Part shown: one piece after another, positions 1-8,710 of the stretch
Position numbering within the stretch: the stretch's first letter is position 1
Layout of the letters: each line of letters begins with the position of its first letter
Assembly (NCBI GenBank): GCA_035691485.1
Contig: DASSIZ010000011.1
Location: forward strand, 1 to 64,000
DNA: 64,000 nucleotides
Source: Terriglobales bacterium
GTDB lineage: Bacteria > Acidobacteriota > Terriglobia > Terriglobales > Acidobacteriaceae
Direction: 5' to 3'
Position numbers and translations under genes: made by a program
The notes under the pieces: model-generated
What the model saw: only the letters and a program-made list of their open reading frames with translations
What the model was told of the DNA's origin: nothing
Database searches by the model: none

Positions 1-294
1 ACTGCGAGGTTCCGTTGGGGTTCGGTACCGCGAAAGCGGCGATCGCATCAGGGGCTGTGACGGTACATGCGTCCACGTCGTTGACTCCCTCGCAGGAGTC
101 GGCGGCTAGACCATAACCAATGTCACGGCCCTTCTAATTTCTGCGGTGAATCTTCCTGAGCTTTTCCCACACTATCTAGATGGGCTCGCGAATTGGCGCC
201 ACGAGCCAACGTTTAATGTTTTGTAGCCCTGCACGGCCTTCCCCAAGACAGCGAAGCACCCCCGCGCCGTAGAGCGTAGGGGTGCAGTCACACG
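1..294. other. window edge, no confident gene
   Basis: No open frame here has a plausible start with a ribosome binding site. One minus-strand frame is open from about position 124 to the left edge and reads like protein, but it has no ATG, GTG or TTG start after an in-frame stop. It could be a gene remnant or chance. Confidence 0.3.
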
Positions 295-786
295 TTAGGT
301 CGTGGAAGGGGTGTAGGTTCCCATGCAGTCGAAGGACGTAGATTGGTCGGGATTGCCCTTGGCATTGCAGGTGCCGCTGGCCTTGCCGCCCTTCATCTTT
401 CCGCCACCCTCGATGAGAGACCATTTGTTGGTCCCGGACTGGAAGGCCCCGTTCTTCATGGTGCCGGAGAATTCATACTTGTAGACGTTCTTGTCGCCGT
501 TGGCCATGCTTTCGACGAATTCACCATGGCCGGTCGCCTTATCGCCCGTGATGTAGAGAAACTCGGTGCCAACACCGGACTTTATCTTGTTTCCGGCGAT
601 GTCGCCTTTGAGGGCAGTACAGTTGATCTGCTCGATAGCATAGGCGTGGCCGGGCTTGTCGCCGACGTTGATGCTGTGCTGATCAGTAGGCTTGTCGCAC
701 TTCCACTGCACATTGGTCTTTCCCTGGGCCAGCGCGACGCTTGAAACCAGGCACATCAAGCATAGAAGCAGAAAGGTGTTCTTCAT
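295..786 (-). CDS. small exported protein of unknown function
   Basis: A 163-residue protein with a clear signal peptide (charged start MKN, hydrophobic core to about residue 18, cleavage near ALA-QG). The mature part is rich in Gly, Lys and Thr and has four cysteines (in WKC, NCT, GTC and FDC), enough for two disulfides in the periplasm. The ATG at 786 is chosen because a strong GGAGGAGG lies 5 bases upstream; a TTG at 801 sits inside that site and is rejected. I do not recognise a family. The protein may be a lipid- or ligand-binding beta protein, but that is a guess. Confidence 0.75.
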   Translation of the reverse strand: MKNTFLLLCLMCLVSSVALAQGKTNVQWKCDKPTDQHSINVGDKPGHAYAIEQINCTALKGDIAGNKIKSGVGTEFLYITGDKATGHGEFVESMANGDKNVYKYEFSGTMKNGAFQSGTNKWSLIEGGGKMKGGKASGTCNAKGNPDQSTSFDCMGTYTPSTT

Positions 787-968
787 TCGTACCTCCTCCA
801 ATTAGACCTGCAAACAACGGGGCGAGCGGATCTATGCATGCGGATGATGAGACGAGCGCGAATACTACACCCCAAATTGGCTAAGGGCAAGAATTCGGAA
901 AGTGGTTAAGAACTTCCCCACATTAGCTCGCGGGGCTCGCAAATGCGGGCCACCCACGAAAAATTATG

Positions 969-1034
969 TGTAGCGGCGGAATTGATTCCGCGGTTCGCGG
1001 CCAGTAATTCGACGGCATAAATTCCGTCGCTCCA
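969..1034. repeat. REP-like compound inverted repeat
   Basis: Outer arms TGTAGCGGCGGAAT (969-982) and ATTCCGTCGCTCCA (1021-1034) are complementary at 12 of 14 positions, and shorter hairpins (GCGGAAT with ATTCCGC) are nested inside. It lies in the 350-base gap between two divergent genes. This looks like a REP-type element or a small non-autonomous repeat. No other copy was seen in this window. Confidence 0.5.
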
Positions 1035-1138
1035 CAACGGTGGGTACGGTTTGTGCTGCTGATCGCCGGCGTGCTAGCATCCGGCCCGCAAACACCGCAA
1101 GAAAGTTTTCAAAATGCAAAGCAGCCAAGGAGGGATGC

Positions 1139-1582
1139 TTGAAGAGAACCTTGTGTTTCCTCGGACTGCTCCTGCTGGCAACCGCGGCATGGCCGCAAGC
1201 CGGCAAGAGCGGCGGGACTGAGCAGGCAATAGCCGACCTGGAGCAAAAATGGCTTCAGTCGCAAAAGGCAAACAATCCTGATTTGATCGCTCCGAGCCTG
1301 GCCGACAAGTTCGTAGCTACCTCGGCGGAAGGCAGAGTCAGGGGCAAAGCCGACTTTCTGCAAGAAGAGAAGGCGACAAAATACAGCAGCATCGACTACG
1401 GCGATGTGAAGGTGACGGCCTATGGCGACAGCGCCGTTGCCATCGGATCTTTTAAGGCCAAGGGGACCGATCCTGCGGGAAAATCTTTTGATCTGAACGA
1501 GCGCTTTACCGACACCTGGGTGAAGACATCCGGCGGCAAATGGCAATGTGTGGCCACCGCAAGTTCAAGCATCAAGAAATAA
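1139..1582 (+). CDS. exported NTF2/SnoaL-like protein (DUF4440 type)
   Basis: A 147-residue protein that opens with a signal peptide (LKRTLCFLGLLLLATAAWPQA) and continues as an NTF2-like fold: an N-terminal helix with EQAIADLEQKW, then the typical AEGRVRGKADFL turn, strands around DVKVTAYGDSAVAIG and a final RFTDTWVK..GKWQCVA. Such domains are ligand-binding cups, some catalytic and many orphan. The start is TTG at 1139, 4 bases after AAGGAGGG; the ATG at 1135 is out of frame and the in-frame start at 1040 would bury the signal peptide. A strong terminator follows. The ligand is unknown. Confidence 0.8.
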   Translation: MKRTLCFLGLLLLATAAWPQAGKSGGTEQAIADLEQKWLQSQKANNPDLIAPSLADKFVATSAEGRVRGKADFLQEEKATKYSSIDYGDVKVTAYGDSAVAIGSFKAKGTDPAGKSFDLNERFTDTWVKTSGGKWQCVATASSSIKK

Positions 1583-1610
1583 GGCTAAGAGTTTGTCCAG
1601 TTGTCCGCGG

Positions 1611-1636
1611 AGCCGCCCCACCAGGGCGGCTTTTCT
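1611..1636 (+). terminator. intrinsic terminator after NTF2-like gene
   Basis: Perfect 7-bp arms AGCCGCC / GGCGGCT with a 7-base loop, followed by TTTTCT. It lies 28 bases after the stop of the exported NTF2-like gene. Confidence 0.75.
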
Positions 1637-1765
1637 GGTGTTCATGACGCAGCAGGCAGGCTCGCCGACCCGCACGCGCACGGGTGAGGTCCATCACCGC
1701 ATTCCCGGCAGCAACGTGATACCCAAGTGCTGAGCGCCCCGGCGAGCGGGCGAAGGAGGCGGCCA

Positions 1766-2575
1766 ATGGCCATCATCACGATTTCCCAGGGAACGTTCAG
1801 CGGCGGCAGGATGCTGGCGAAAGCGGTATCGCGCAGGCTCGGATATCGCTGCATTGACCGCGACCAGCTCATCGACAAGGCGGCGCAGTGGGGCATATCG
1901 CAAGAAGACCTGCGCACCGCGATAGAAAAGCCCCCCACCTTTTTCGGCCAGTCGCAACACACCAAGTACTTGTATCTCGCGTTCATCCAAGCGGCCCTGA
2001 CCGAGGAGGTTCGCAGCGGCAACGTCGTCTACGACGGGCTGGCCGGGCACCTGCTGCTGGGCAAGGGCCCGCACGTGCTGCGCACGCGCATCATTGCGCC
2101 GATGGACTTCCGCGTCTCCATGGTGCAATACCGCCGCGACTGCAGCCGCAAGGAGGCGATCGAGTACATCGAACGCATGGATGAAGACCGCCGCAAATGG
2201 ACGCGCTTTCTCTACGGCGCGGATTGGACCGACGCGTCGCTGTACGACTTGGTGCTCAACCTGGAGCAGATGACGCTGATTGAGGCATGCGACGTCATCT
2301 GCGAGTTGGCCAAATCAAGTTGTTTCCAGACGACGGCGGAAACGCAGCGCGATCTGGACAATCTTGCGCTGTCGAGCTGCGTGAAAGCGAACCTGGCGAT
2401 GAACCCGGATACTTGCGACCTGCAGCTCGAGATTACGGCCCAAGGCGGGTCGATCTCGATCAAGGGCGAGATTGACGCGCCCGCACAGGCAAGAAAGATA
2501 CGCAGCTTCGTGGCGAACATTCCCGGTGCCCGTTCGGTGTCGGTGGAGGAACTGTCGCTGGTGACGCGGATTTAG
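1766..2575 (+). CDS. cytidylate-kinase-like protein with C-terminal BON-like domain
   Basis: A 269-residue protein. Residues 1-200 match the cytidylate-kinase-like family (AAA_26): ITISQGTFSGGRMLA replaces the usual nucleotide-binding loop, followed by a conserved LGYRCIDRDQLI. Members are thought to phosphorylate nucleoside-type substrates but most are uncharacterised. The last 65 residues (about 205-269) look like a BON domain: alternating strands, a glycine-centred ISIKGEIDAPAQARKI and a terminal IPGARSVSVEEL. BON domains usually bind membranes or phospholipids. The ATG at 1766 is preceded by AAGGAGG with 6 bases spacing; the longer frame from 1727 lacks such a site. The fusion is unusual for a small kinase. 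Confidence 0.75.
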   Translation: MAIITISQGTFSGGRMLAKAVSRRLGYRCIDRDQLIDKAAQWGISQEDLRTAIEKPPTFFGQSQHTKYLYLAFIQAALTEEVRSGNVVYDGLAGHLLLGKGPHVLRTRIIAPMDFRVSMVQYRRDCSRKEAIEYIERMDEDRRKWTRFLYGADWTDASLYDLVLNLEQMTLIEACDVICELAKSSCFQTTAETQRDLDNLALSSCVKANLAMNPDTCDLQLEITAQGGSISIKGEIDAPAQARKIRSFVANIPGARSVSVEELSLVTRI

Positions 2576-2710
2576 GGCGTGCCGTTCGTGTTCTTCACTC
2601 TGCGTTCTTTCGGCAAGCAAGGGCTGACGAGGGCAACCTCCGTGTGTCGTGACTGCGCGATGCGAACCGCGAGTGCAGAATGACATCGAATTGGGCTGGA
2701 TCGCCATCAC

Positions 2711-3553
2711 CTACTTGCCGGTGGCGATCAGCTGCTTGATTTGAGTTACCGCAAAAGAAACCTTGGCGTCGGTAAACATTTTGCCCAAATCAACCGTGCT
2801 CTTCGTCTGATCGCCATCGACCCCGGTGCCATCGCCCTCATGCCCCTTGATCAGTTTGTCCGCACGGATCCATCGGGAAGACTTCCCGTTTACCATTTTG
2901 TCGATGTACCGAAGCTCCGAGGTGTCGTCGGTGCCTGCGTGCGAATCGACGGGCCAACCGTGCTTCTTGGCGTAGTCTTTCATGAGCTCCTTTTCTTTGA
3001 AGTACGAGTCCGGGATGTAATAGACGTGGATGCCGTGAGGCGCCCACTCCTTGTTCATCTCTTCCGCAACCTTGGCCAGCTGGATCTGGGTCTGACCGCC
3101 ATGATCGCATAGCAGGACGACGTTCTTGAAACCGGCCGAGATCGCGCTGAGCGCGACATCATGGGCCACCGCGCCGAAGGTCTCTGGCGAAAGATTCACG
3201 CTGCCGGCATACCGCATGTGGCCGTCCTTCTTGGTGGCATCGATGACGCCCGCCCCAGTGTGGCCCCAATCTCCGGTAGGGGCAAAAGGCATGGTTGGAT
3301 AGACCAGAGCATTGCCGAGCTGCGCGGCGATTTTTGTTGCGAGGTAGTGAGCAATAAAATTGTGCTTTCCGAGCGCCATACCGGGCCCGTTTTGCTCAGT
3401 GCTGCCGGCGTAGTAGATTGCCGTAGTCTTGCCGGCGGCGATGGCATCACGCACTTCGGTCCACGTCATGTCTTCGATCAGCAATGAGTTCGTCTGCGCG
3501 GTAATGGCCGCACTGACCATCACAACAACAATTACAACGGCGAGGCACTTCAT
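2711..3553 (-). CDS. exported creatininase-family protein
   Basis: A 280-residue protein with an N-terminal signal peptide (hydrophobic residues 5-18). The rest follows the creatininase / creatinine amidohydrolase fold: GSTEQNGP at 50-57, LGKHN at 61-65, a CDHGGQ block at 149-154 and HAGTDDTSE about 40 residues later. Family enzymes use two metals to open cyclic amides or act on formamides (for example MftE, FAPy deformylase). Known members have His after EQ and Asp in the LGxD block; here these are Asn55 and His/Asn64-65, so the metal site is altered or inactive. It is monocistronic. A periplasmic location is unusual for the family. Confidence 0.75.
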   Translation of the reverse strand: MKCLAVVIVVVMVSAAITAQTNSLLIEDMTWTEVRDAIAAGKTTAIYYAGSTEQNGPGMALGKHNFIAHYLATKIAAQLGNALVYPTMPFAPTGDWGHTGAGVIDATKKDGHMRYAGSVNLSPETFGAVAHDVALSAISAGFKNVVLLCDHGGQTQIQLAKVAEEMNKEWAPHGIHVYYIPDSYFKEKELMKDYAKKHGWPVDSHAGTDDTSELRYIDKMVNGKSSRWIRADKLIKGHEGDGTGVDGDQTKSTVDLGKMFTDAKVSFAVTQIKQLIATGK

Positions 3554-3833
3554 AGTTCACCAACCGGACGTCAGGGTGTTGTCAGTATTTCTATGCGCGC
3601 TGAATGATAACTTGCCCGGGCTCAGCGATGTGATTCCCGTTAACGACATTGCCGCATTTTAGTAGGCGACGGGCGTGACATGCTGGAAGTTGACCCTAGC
3701 GTCAACGGCGTTTGAAATCACTCGCCGGTCAATCCCGCCGAGCTTCACCCAAATCGGGAAGCCGTCGTGAATCGGTGCAAGCGAAGCCACGTCACTGACG
3801 GCGCCGGGGTCTTTTTGTTAACGTCGGCAGGCG
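3554..3833. other. divergent intergenic region
   Basis: The 280 bases between the creatininase-like gene (minus) and yraN (plus) should hold both promoters. No clear -35/-10 pair or repeat stands out. Confidence 0.3.
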
Positions 3834-4286
3834 ATGACGGGAAGATTGGTGGAAGCGGCAGCGCGGGTGCTGGATCGTGCTGCCGGCGCGCTGAAACGGG
3901 ACAATCCCGGGGAACGGCCGGAGCACCTGCGGACCGGGCAGCGGGGCGAGGACGATGCCTATTTCTACTTGCGGCGGCTCGGCTACGTGATGGTGGCGCG
4001 CAACTGGCGCTCGCTGCGGCATCGGGGCGAACTCGACCTGGTGGGCTGGGACGGTGACGTGCTCTGCTTCGTGGAAGTAAAGTCGCGAACGACGCACCAG
4101 GTGGCGCCGGCGGAGGCGGCGGTGGATGGGCAGAAACGCCGCGATCTTGGGGCAGTGGCGCGCGACTTCCTGCACCACATCAAGGGCAATCCAGAGGCAC
4201 GCTTCGACATTATCAGCGTCTATTACGAAGCCAGCGAGAAAACTCCGCACATCACCCTATTCAAAAATGCATTCCCAATGCCTTAA
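3834..4286 (+). CDS. yraN: YraN/UPF0102 family nuclease-fold protein
   Basis: A 150-residue protein of the YraN family, which has a restriction-endonuclease-like fold. The core shows an invariant TGQRGED (about 35-41), then RGELDLVGWDG and FVEVKSR, the PD-(D/E)xK-type signature with Glu, Asp, Glu and Lys in order, and QKRRDL near the end. Family members are linked to DNA processing and are often next to ribonuclease HII or DprA; here the neighbour is galT. The first 30 residues are a non-conserved extension. Start ATG 3834. Confidence 0.88.
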   Translation: MTGRLVEAAARVLDRAAGALKRDNPGERPEHLRTGQRGEDDAYFYLRRLGYVMVARNWRSLRHRGELDLVGWDGDVLCFVEVKSRTTHQVAPAEAAVDGQKRRDLGAVARDFLHHIKGNPEARFDIISVYYEASEKTPHITLFKNAFPMP

Positions 4287-4322
4287 TATGTGTGTACAGC
4301 GTTGTCGGGAGGGGAGTCCTCA

Positions 4323-5375
4323 TTGCCAGAACTTAGAAAAGATCCTGTGGTTGGCCGTTGGGTAATTATCTCGACCGATCGCGCCAAGCGTCCCACGGAC
4401 TTCGCGCGCGAGCAGAACAAGCTGAAGGGCGGGTTTTGCCCATTCTGCTACGGCAACGAAAGCAAGACACCGCCGGAAATACTGGCGTATCGACCGAGCC
4501 ATAACGGAGGACCGCCGGCGAAGGACTCGCCGGGATGGTCGGTGCGGGTGGTGCCGAACAAGTTTCCGGCGCTGGGGATCGAGGGCAACCTGAACCGGCG
4601 GGCGGAGGGAATGTTCGACCGGATGAACGGAGTAGGGGCGCACGAGGTCATCATCGAGACACCCGACCACGCCGCCAGCCTGGCCACCATGCCGGCCAAG
4701 CGCATTGAGGACACGCTGTGGGCATTCCGAGACCGCATCCTCGACCTGAAACAGGACAAGCGCTTCAAGTACATCTTGATTTTCAAGAACCACGGGGAGG
4801 CGGCGGGAGCGTCGCTGGAGCATCCGCACTCGCAACTGATCGCGCTGCCGATTCTGCCCAAGCAAGTGGTAGAGGAGTTGGAAGGCGCCAAGCAGTATTA
4901 CATCTACAAGGAACGGTGCGTCTTCTGCGACGTGATCCGGCAGGAGCTGGAAAACGGGACCCGGATCGTGGGGGAGAACGAGCAGTTCGTCACCCTGGCG
5001 CCGTACGCGCCGCGTTTTCCGTTCGAGACCTGGATCCTGCCGAAGCGGCATGAATCGGCATTCGAGAACTCGTCGTCGGCGATGTTCGAAGACCTGGCGC
5101 GGGCGCTCAAGAGCCTGCTGGCCAAGGCGCACAACGTGCTGGACAATCCGGCCTACAACCTTGTGGTCCACACCTCGCCATGCCAGGACCCGTTCAACGA
5201 TCATTACCACTGGCACATCGAGTTCATGCCGAAGTTGACCAAGACAGCGGGATTTGAGTGGGGCACCGGCTTCTACATCAATCCCACGCCGCCGGAAGAG
5301 GCAGCGAAGTTCCTGCGCGATGCCAGCGTGGAAACGCAGCCGGCAACGCCGGAACCGGCGACCGCGGCACGCTGA
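4323..5375 (+). CDS. galT: galactose-1-phosphate uridylyltransferase
   Basis: GalT exchanges UMP between UDP-glucose and galactose-1-phosphate in the Leloir pathway. The 350-residue protein has the two-repeat HIT-superfamily layout: zinc-site CPFC at 39-42, the substrate loop VRVVPNKFPAL, the catalytic HPHSQ (His167 and His169 in this numbering), a second Cys pair (CVFC) and the C-terminal HWHIEFMP. The start is placed at TTG 4323 because GGGAGGGGAG lies 6 bases upstream and because relatives begin with (M)PELRKDPVVGRW; the ATG at 4290 has no such site. It lies 36 bases after yraN and may be co-transcribed. An intrinsic terminator follows at 5423. Confidence 0.93.
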   Translation: MPELRKDPVVGRWVIISTDRAKRPTDFAREQNKLKGGFCPFCYGNESKTPPEILAYRPSHNGGPPAKDSPGWSVRVVPNKFPALGIEGNLNRRAEGMFDRMNGVGAHEVIIETPDHAASLATMPAKRIEDTLWAFRDRILDLKQDKRFKYILIFKNHGEAAGASLEHPHSQLIALPILPKQVVEELEGAKQYYIYKERCVFCDVIRQELENGTRIVGENEQFVTLAPYAPRFPFETWILPKRHESAFENSSSAMFEDLARALKSLLAKAHNVLDNPAYNLVVHTSPCQDPFNDHYHWHIEFMPKLTKTAGFEWGTGFYINPTPPEEAAKFLRDASVETQPATPEPATAAR

Positions 5376-5380
5376 GAAGA

Positions 5381-5408
5381 GTAGCTGGTAGTTAGGAGCT
5401 AGGAACTG
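5381..5408. repeat. 7-bp degenerate tandem array (galT 3' end)
   Basis: Four consecutive heptads related to GTAGCTG and GGAGCTA start 6 bases after the galT stop. One of the period-7 arrays found throughout this window; no clear opposing arm was seen here. Confidence 0.6.
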
Positions 5409-5422
5409 GTGGGAAACAACGA

Positions 5423-5453
5423 CGCCCACGGCGAACCTGTGGGCGTTTTTGTT
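5423..5453 (+). terminator. intrinsic terminator after galT
   Basis: Perfect 7-bp arms CGCCCAC (5423-5429) and GTGGGCG (5439-5445), followed by TTTTTGTT. It ends the yraN-galT unit. Confidence 0.85.
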
Positions 5454-5507
5454 ACCTCGGACGGGAATTTAGCCCGCCAGAACGTGCGCATCCAACAATA
5501 CAGCAGT

Positions 5508-5657
5508 TCAGGCTACACGGCGACCGGTCGCCAGCTGAATAATGAGCACGATGATGGCGGCCACCAGCAAGAGCCAAAGCCAGGCGCCAATCGTGTAAGT
5601 CCCTACCAGGCCCAAGATCCATGCAATCAGCAGGATCGCAAATATCAACCAGAGCAT
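5508..5657 (-). CDS. small two-helix membrane protein, lmo0937 type
   Basis: A 49-residue protein read directly from the sequence. It starts MLWLIFAILLIAWILGLVG, turns at TYTIGAW, has a second helix of about 18 residues (WLWLLLVAAIIVLIIQL) and ends in a basic tail (TGRRVA). Length and the LG..G.Y..G.W pattern fit the lmo0937 family of tiny membrane proteins, widespread in soil bacteria and of unknown role, often stress-induced. The frame overlaps a longer antisense-type frame that looks spurious. Confidence 0.75.
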   Translation of the reverse strand: MLWLIFAILLIAWILGLVGTYTIGAWLWLLLVAAIIVLIIQLATGRRVA

Positions 5658-6005
5658 AAGCACCTCGACTCCACAAAATCTCTGCGTTCAGCAGATGAGG
5701 TGCTGAATACCGGGATGGGGTTGCTACGCCATCCGTACTGAGATTGTAAGTAGTTGATTCCAAGATGATTTCGTCAATCAAGAATTACAGGACCGCATCC
5801 TGCGGACCAAGGGAATTCAGGCGGTCCTCGCTATGGGAGCGGCGTTCCTTCGGGGTACCGAGAAAACACGAGGTCTCTCGACGCGCTCGCTCTCTCGCTG
5901 CGCTCGGTGAGTAGGGCTCGTGACGACACAATCTGGAATTGCTACCCGGCTCACACCCTTAGGCTTCGCTCAGGGCAGGCTTATGCCGGGCTGTGGAGTG
6001 TTTGG
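5658..6005. other. intergenic region with a REP-like motif
   Basis: These 348 bases separate two minus-strand genes, so they hold the end of the isc operon and the promoter of the small membrane gene. At 5956-5976 is a motif with arms CCCT...AGGG around GGCTTCGCTC, which resembles a repeat found between genes in many environmental bacteria. A weaker relative lies at 13663-13678 ahead of trpE. No gene was seen. Confidence 0.4.
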
Positions 6006-6227
6006 TCAGGCGGCGTGGCGGTCTTCGTACTCCTCGTTCCAGGCCATCTGAATGGCTTCCAGCTTGCCTTCGTTGGACTTCTGGGGATCGTCAACGAAGG
6101 TGGGCAGCTCGGTAATCATGCGGTGCAGTTCGGTGAACCGCACCTCGAGCGGATTGATGTCGGGAAACTTATCGGCAAGCAGGAGGCCGATATCTTCGGC
6201 GTCGTCCCAGTGGAGATCGGTTGGCAT
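6006..6227 (-). CDS. iscX: iron-sulfur assembly regulator IscX
   Basis: A 73-residue acidic protein that closely follows IscX/YfhJ: an N-terminal LHWDDAEDIG, a central PLEVRFTELHRMITELPTF and the DDPQKSNEGKLEAIQMAW block. IscX binds iron and the desulfurase IscS and tunes cluster assembly. It is the last gene of the isc operon, as in enterobacteria. Start ATG 6227 has GGGAG about 8 bases upstream; upstream in-frame residues are encoded by a repeat array and are not credible. Confidence 0.9.
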   Translation of the reverse strand: MPTDLHWDDAEDIGLLLADKFPDINPLEVRFTELHRMITELPTFVDDPQKSNEGKLEAIQMAWNEEYEDRHAA

Positions 6228-6247
6228 AGGATCACTCCCAGTTACTG

Positions 6248-6283
6248 CAATTTGAAATTTTAAGATTTGAAATTTCAAATTCC
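6248..6283. repeat. 7-bp AT-rich tandem array between fdx and iscX
   Basis: Five units of 7-8 bp such as CAATTTG and AAATTTC fill the gap between the fdx stop and the iscX ribosome binding site. Because the units are self-complementary the RNA can fold on itself. Its AT-richness contrasts with the GC-rich surroundings. Confidence 0.6.
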
Positions 6284-6284
6284 C

Positions 6285-6710
6285 TCAGTGTTCTTCTTCC
6301 GGGTGTTCCGAGATGTAGTTGCGGTTCCACTCGGGAACCCGGACAACGATCTCGCCCGGTTTGGCGATGACGCACTGGCAGCCGAGGCGCGAATTGAGCT
6401 GCAGGTCGGCGGCCATGTCGAGGCGGTCGGCCTCATCGTCGTCCATTTCACTGAGCAGTTCGGCCCCCTTGATCACCTGTACGTGGCAGGTGGTGCAGGC
6501 GCAGTTGCCGCCGCAGGCGTGATCGAGAAACACCTTGTGGTTGAGCGCCACGTCGAGCAGCGATTCCGGCTTGCCGTGGTCCTTGTAGGGCAGCTTGCCG
6601 TGCTCGAATTCGACGGTTTTGCCTTCCGGCAAAAAGGTGACGCGAACGGTGTTGGGGCCGGGTGCGTCCACGGTTGCGGCTCCAGTTCCTTGCGATTTTT
6701 CTTCAGCCAT
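6285..6710 (-). CDS. fdx: ISC-type 2Fe-2S ferredoxin
   Basis: A 141-residue ferredoxin that supplies electrons for cluster assembly on IscU. The ligands are seen in the loop CGGNCACTTC plus a distal Cys in LGCQCVIAKPGE, matching the adrenodoxin-like spacing C-x5-C-x2-C-xn-C. The N-terminal 22 residues (polar, Gly/Ala/Thr-rich) are an extension relative to the usual 110-residue protein. It lies 14 bases downstream of hscA and before iscX, the canonical position. Confidence 0.93.
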   Translation of the reverse strand: MAEEKSQGTGAATVDAPGPNTVRVTFLPEGKTVEFEHGKLPYKDHGKPESLLDVALNHKVFLDHACGGNCACTTCHVQVIKGAELLSEMDDDEADRLDMAADLQLNSRLGCQCVIAKPGEIVVRVPEWNRNYISEHPEEEH

Positions 6711-6724
6711 AAATCCTCAGCAAT

Positions 6725-8638
6725 CTAGTCCCCGCTCTCGATTTCCGCCGGCGCGATCGGATGCGGCGATGCGGGACCCTCGCCGACGTTGGCATCGTCC
6801 ATGGACTTGCCCTTGAGGGCGGAAGCCACCGCCGAATCCATCATCAGCTCGGCGAGGCGCATGGTTCCCTGGTTGAGCGCGTCGATGGCATTGCGGATGG
6901 CGTGGTGGTCATCCTGCTCGAGCACGGCGCGCAGGGCCTTTTCCTGCTTCGCGATCTGCTTGCGCTCATCGGAGGTGAGCTGATTCCACGCCGGACTTTG
7001 TTTGCCCTTGTCGAGCGCGGCCAGGATGGTGCCGGCCTCGTTGCGGGCCTCGATGACCTGGCGCTGGCGGAAATCCTCCTCGGCGTAATCGAAGGACTCC
7101 AGGATCATGCTCTCGACCTGATCATCGGTTAGGCCGTAGCTGGGCTGCACGGAAATTTCGGCTTCCTTGCCGCTGCGCTGCTCGCGCGCTGAAACGTGCA
7201 GAATGCCGTTGGCGTCGATGAGGAAGCGCACTTCGATGCGGGGCAGGCCGGCGGGCATGGGCGGAATGCCCTTCAGATCGAAACGGGCGAGAGAACGGTT
7301 GTCCTTGGCCAACTCGCGCTCGCCTTGCAAGACGTGAATCGCGACGTTGGTCTGGCCTTCGACGCCGGTGGTGAAGTGCTCAGTGGCTGACGCCGGTATG
7401 GTCGAGTTACGGTGGATGATTTTGGCGACCACGCCGCCGAGCGCCTCAATGCCGAGCGACAACGGGGTGACGTCGAGCAGAAGCATGTCCTTGGTGGCTT
7501 CAGAACCGCCGCCGAGGATGTTGGCCTGCACCGCGGCCCCGAGAGCAACTACTTCGTCAGGATTCAGCTCCGAGTGAGGCTGGCGCTGGAACAGTTCCGT
7601 GACAATGGCGCGCACGCGCGGAATGCGAGTTGAGCCGCCGACCAGAGCCACCTCGTTAATCTGCTGCGGGGCGAGACCGGCATCACGGATTGCCTGCTTC
7701 ACCGGACCGACGGTGCGCTGGAGAATGGGCTCGATGAGGCCTTCAAACTGCTCCCGCGTGATTTCGCGCTGGTACTTCTTGCCTTCCGGCAGATCGACCT
7801 CAATCGTGGTTTTATCGTTCGCCGAGAGCGCAATCTTGGCGTCAATCACGGATTTGCGAACCGCCTGCACGACTTCGGCATTACGACGGTAGTCCAGGCC
7901 CATGTCGCCGCGGATATCGTCGAGCGCGATGGTGATGAGCAGGTTGTCGATGTCGTCGCCGCCGAGATGGGTGTCACCGGCGGTGGATATGACTTCAAAA
8001 ATTCCGTCGTGCAGGCGCAGGATGGAGACGTCGAAGGTGCCGCCGCCGAAATCGTAAACCGCGACCACGCCATTACGCTGCTGGTCGAGACCGTAAGCGA
8101 GCGCGGCGGCCGTGGGCTCGTTGACCAGGCGGAGGACCTCCAGCCCGGCGATGCGGCCGGCATCCTTTGTCGCCTGGCGCTGGGCGTCGTTGAAGTAGGC
8201 GGGAACGGTGATGACCGCCTTCTTTACCGGCGCGCCGAAGAAGCGTTCGGCGTTGCGCTTGAGCTGGCGCAGGATGAAAGCGGAGATTTCCGGCGGCGTG
8301 TAATCCTTTTCGGCGAGCTTGATGCGCAGGACCTCGCCGGGCTGGAGGTCCTCGGCGAGACGGAAGGGGAACAGCTTCAATTCTTCCTGGATGTCTTCAA
8401 CGCCGCGTCCCATCAGGCGCTTAATCGAGTACACGGCGCGCTCGGACGTCTCAATAAGGTACTTGCGCGCAGGATTGCCGACGATGATCTGGCCCTTGGG
8501 ATCCAGCGCCACCAGCGAGGGGACAAGGTTCAGCCCGTCTTCGCCGGGGATGACCTGGGGCGCGCCATCCGGCCCCATGAAGGCCACCAGCGAGTTCGTG
8601 GTTCCGAGATCGATTCCAACGACACGTTCTTCAGGCAT
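6725..8638 (-). CDS. hscA: Fe-S assembly Hsp70 chaperone HscA
   Basis: A 637-residue Hsp70 with the DnaK nucleotide-binding domain ([14 protein letters not shown] at 8-21, [40 protein letters not shown]) and a substrate-binding domain ([14 protein letters not shown]). It is assigned as HscA rather than DnaK by its place between hscB and fdx in an isc operon. HscA, driven by HscB, binds the LPPVK motif of IscU and promotes cluster release; that motif is intact in the IscU encoded here. The C-terminal tail is acidic. Confidence 0.93.
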   Translation of the reverse strand: MPEERVVGIDLGTTNSLVAFMGPDGAPQVIPGEDGLNLVPSLVALDPKGQIIVGNPARKYLIETSERAVYSIKRLMGRGVEDIQEELKLFPFRLAEDLQPGEVLRIKLAEKDYTPPEISAFILRQLKRNAERFFGAPVKKAVITVPAYFNDAQRQATKDAGRIAGLEVLRLVNEPTAAALAYGLDQQRNGVVAVYDFGGGTFDVSILRLHDGIFEVISTAGDTHLGGDDIDNLLITIALDDIRGDMGLDYRRNAEVVQAVRKSVIDAKIALSANDKTTIEVDLPEGKKYQREITREQFEGLIEPILQRTVGPVKQAIRDAGLAPQQINEVALVGGSTRIPRVRAIVTELFQRQPHSELNPDEVVALGAAVQANILGGGSEATKDMLLLDVTPLSLGIEALGGVVAKIIHRNSTIPASATEHFTTGVEGQTNVAIHVLQGERELAKDNRSLARFDLKGIPPMPAGLPRIEVRFLIDANGILHVSAREQRSGKEAEISVQPSYGLTDDQVESMILESFDYAEEDFRQRQVIEARNEAGTILAALDKGKQSPAWNQLTSDERKQIAKQEKALRAVLEQDDHHAIRNAIDALNQGTMRLAELMMDSAVASALKGKSMDDANVGEGPASPHPIAPAEIESGD

Positions 8639-8655
8639 CTGCTCTCTTAACTTTT

Positions 8656-8710
8656 AGCAATCAGCATTCAGCTCTCGAAACATGCGGCAGACCGCTGAAT
8701 GCTGAGTGCT
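8656..8710. repeat. inverted 7-bp arrays between hscB and hscA
   Basis: Left arm 8656-8672 is made of heptads such as AGCAATC and AGCATTC; right arm 8694-8710 of GCTGAAT and GCTGAGT. The two arms are complementary at 16 of 17 positions, with a 21-base loop. The right arm overlaps the hscB stop codon. In mRNA this forms a strong hairpin between hscB and hscA. Confidence 0.75.

Noticed and set aside
1-123. Protein-like minus-strand frame at the left edge
   Set aside because: No start codon after the in-frame stop and too short to judge; kept only as a note.
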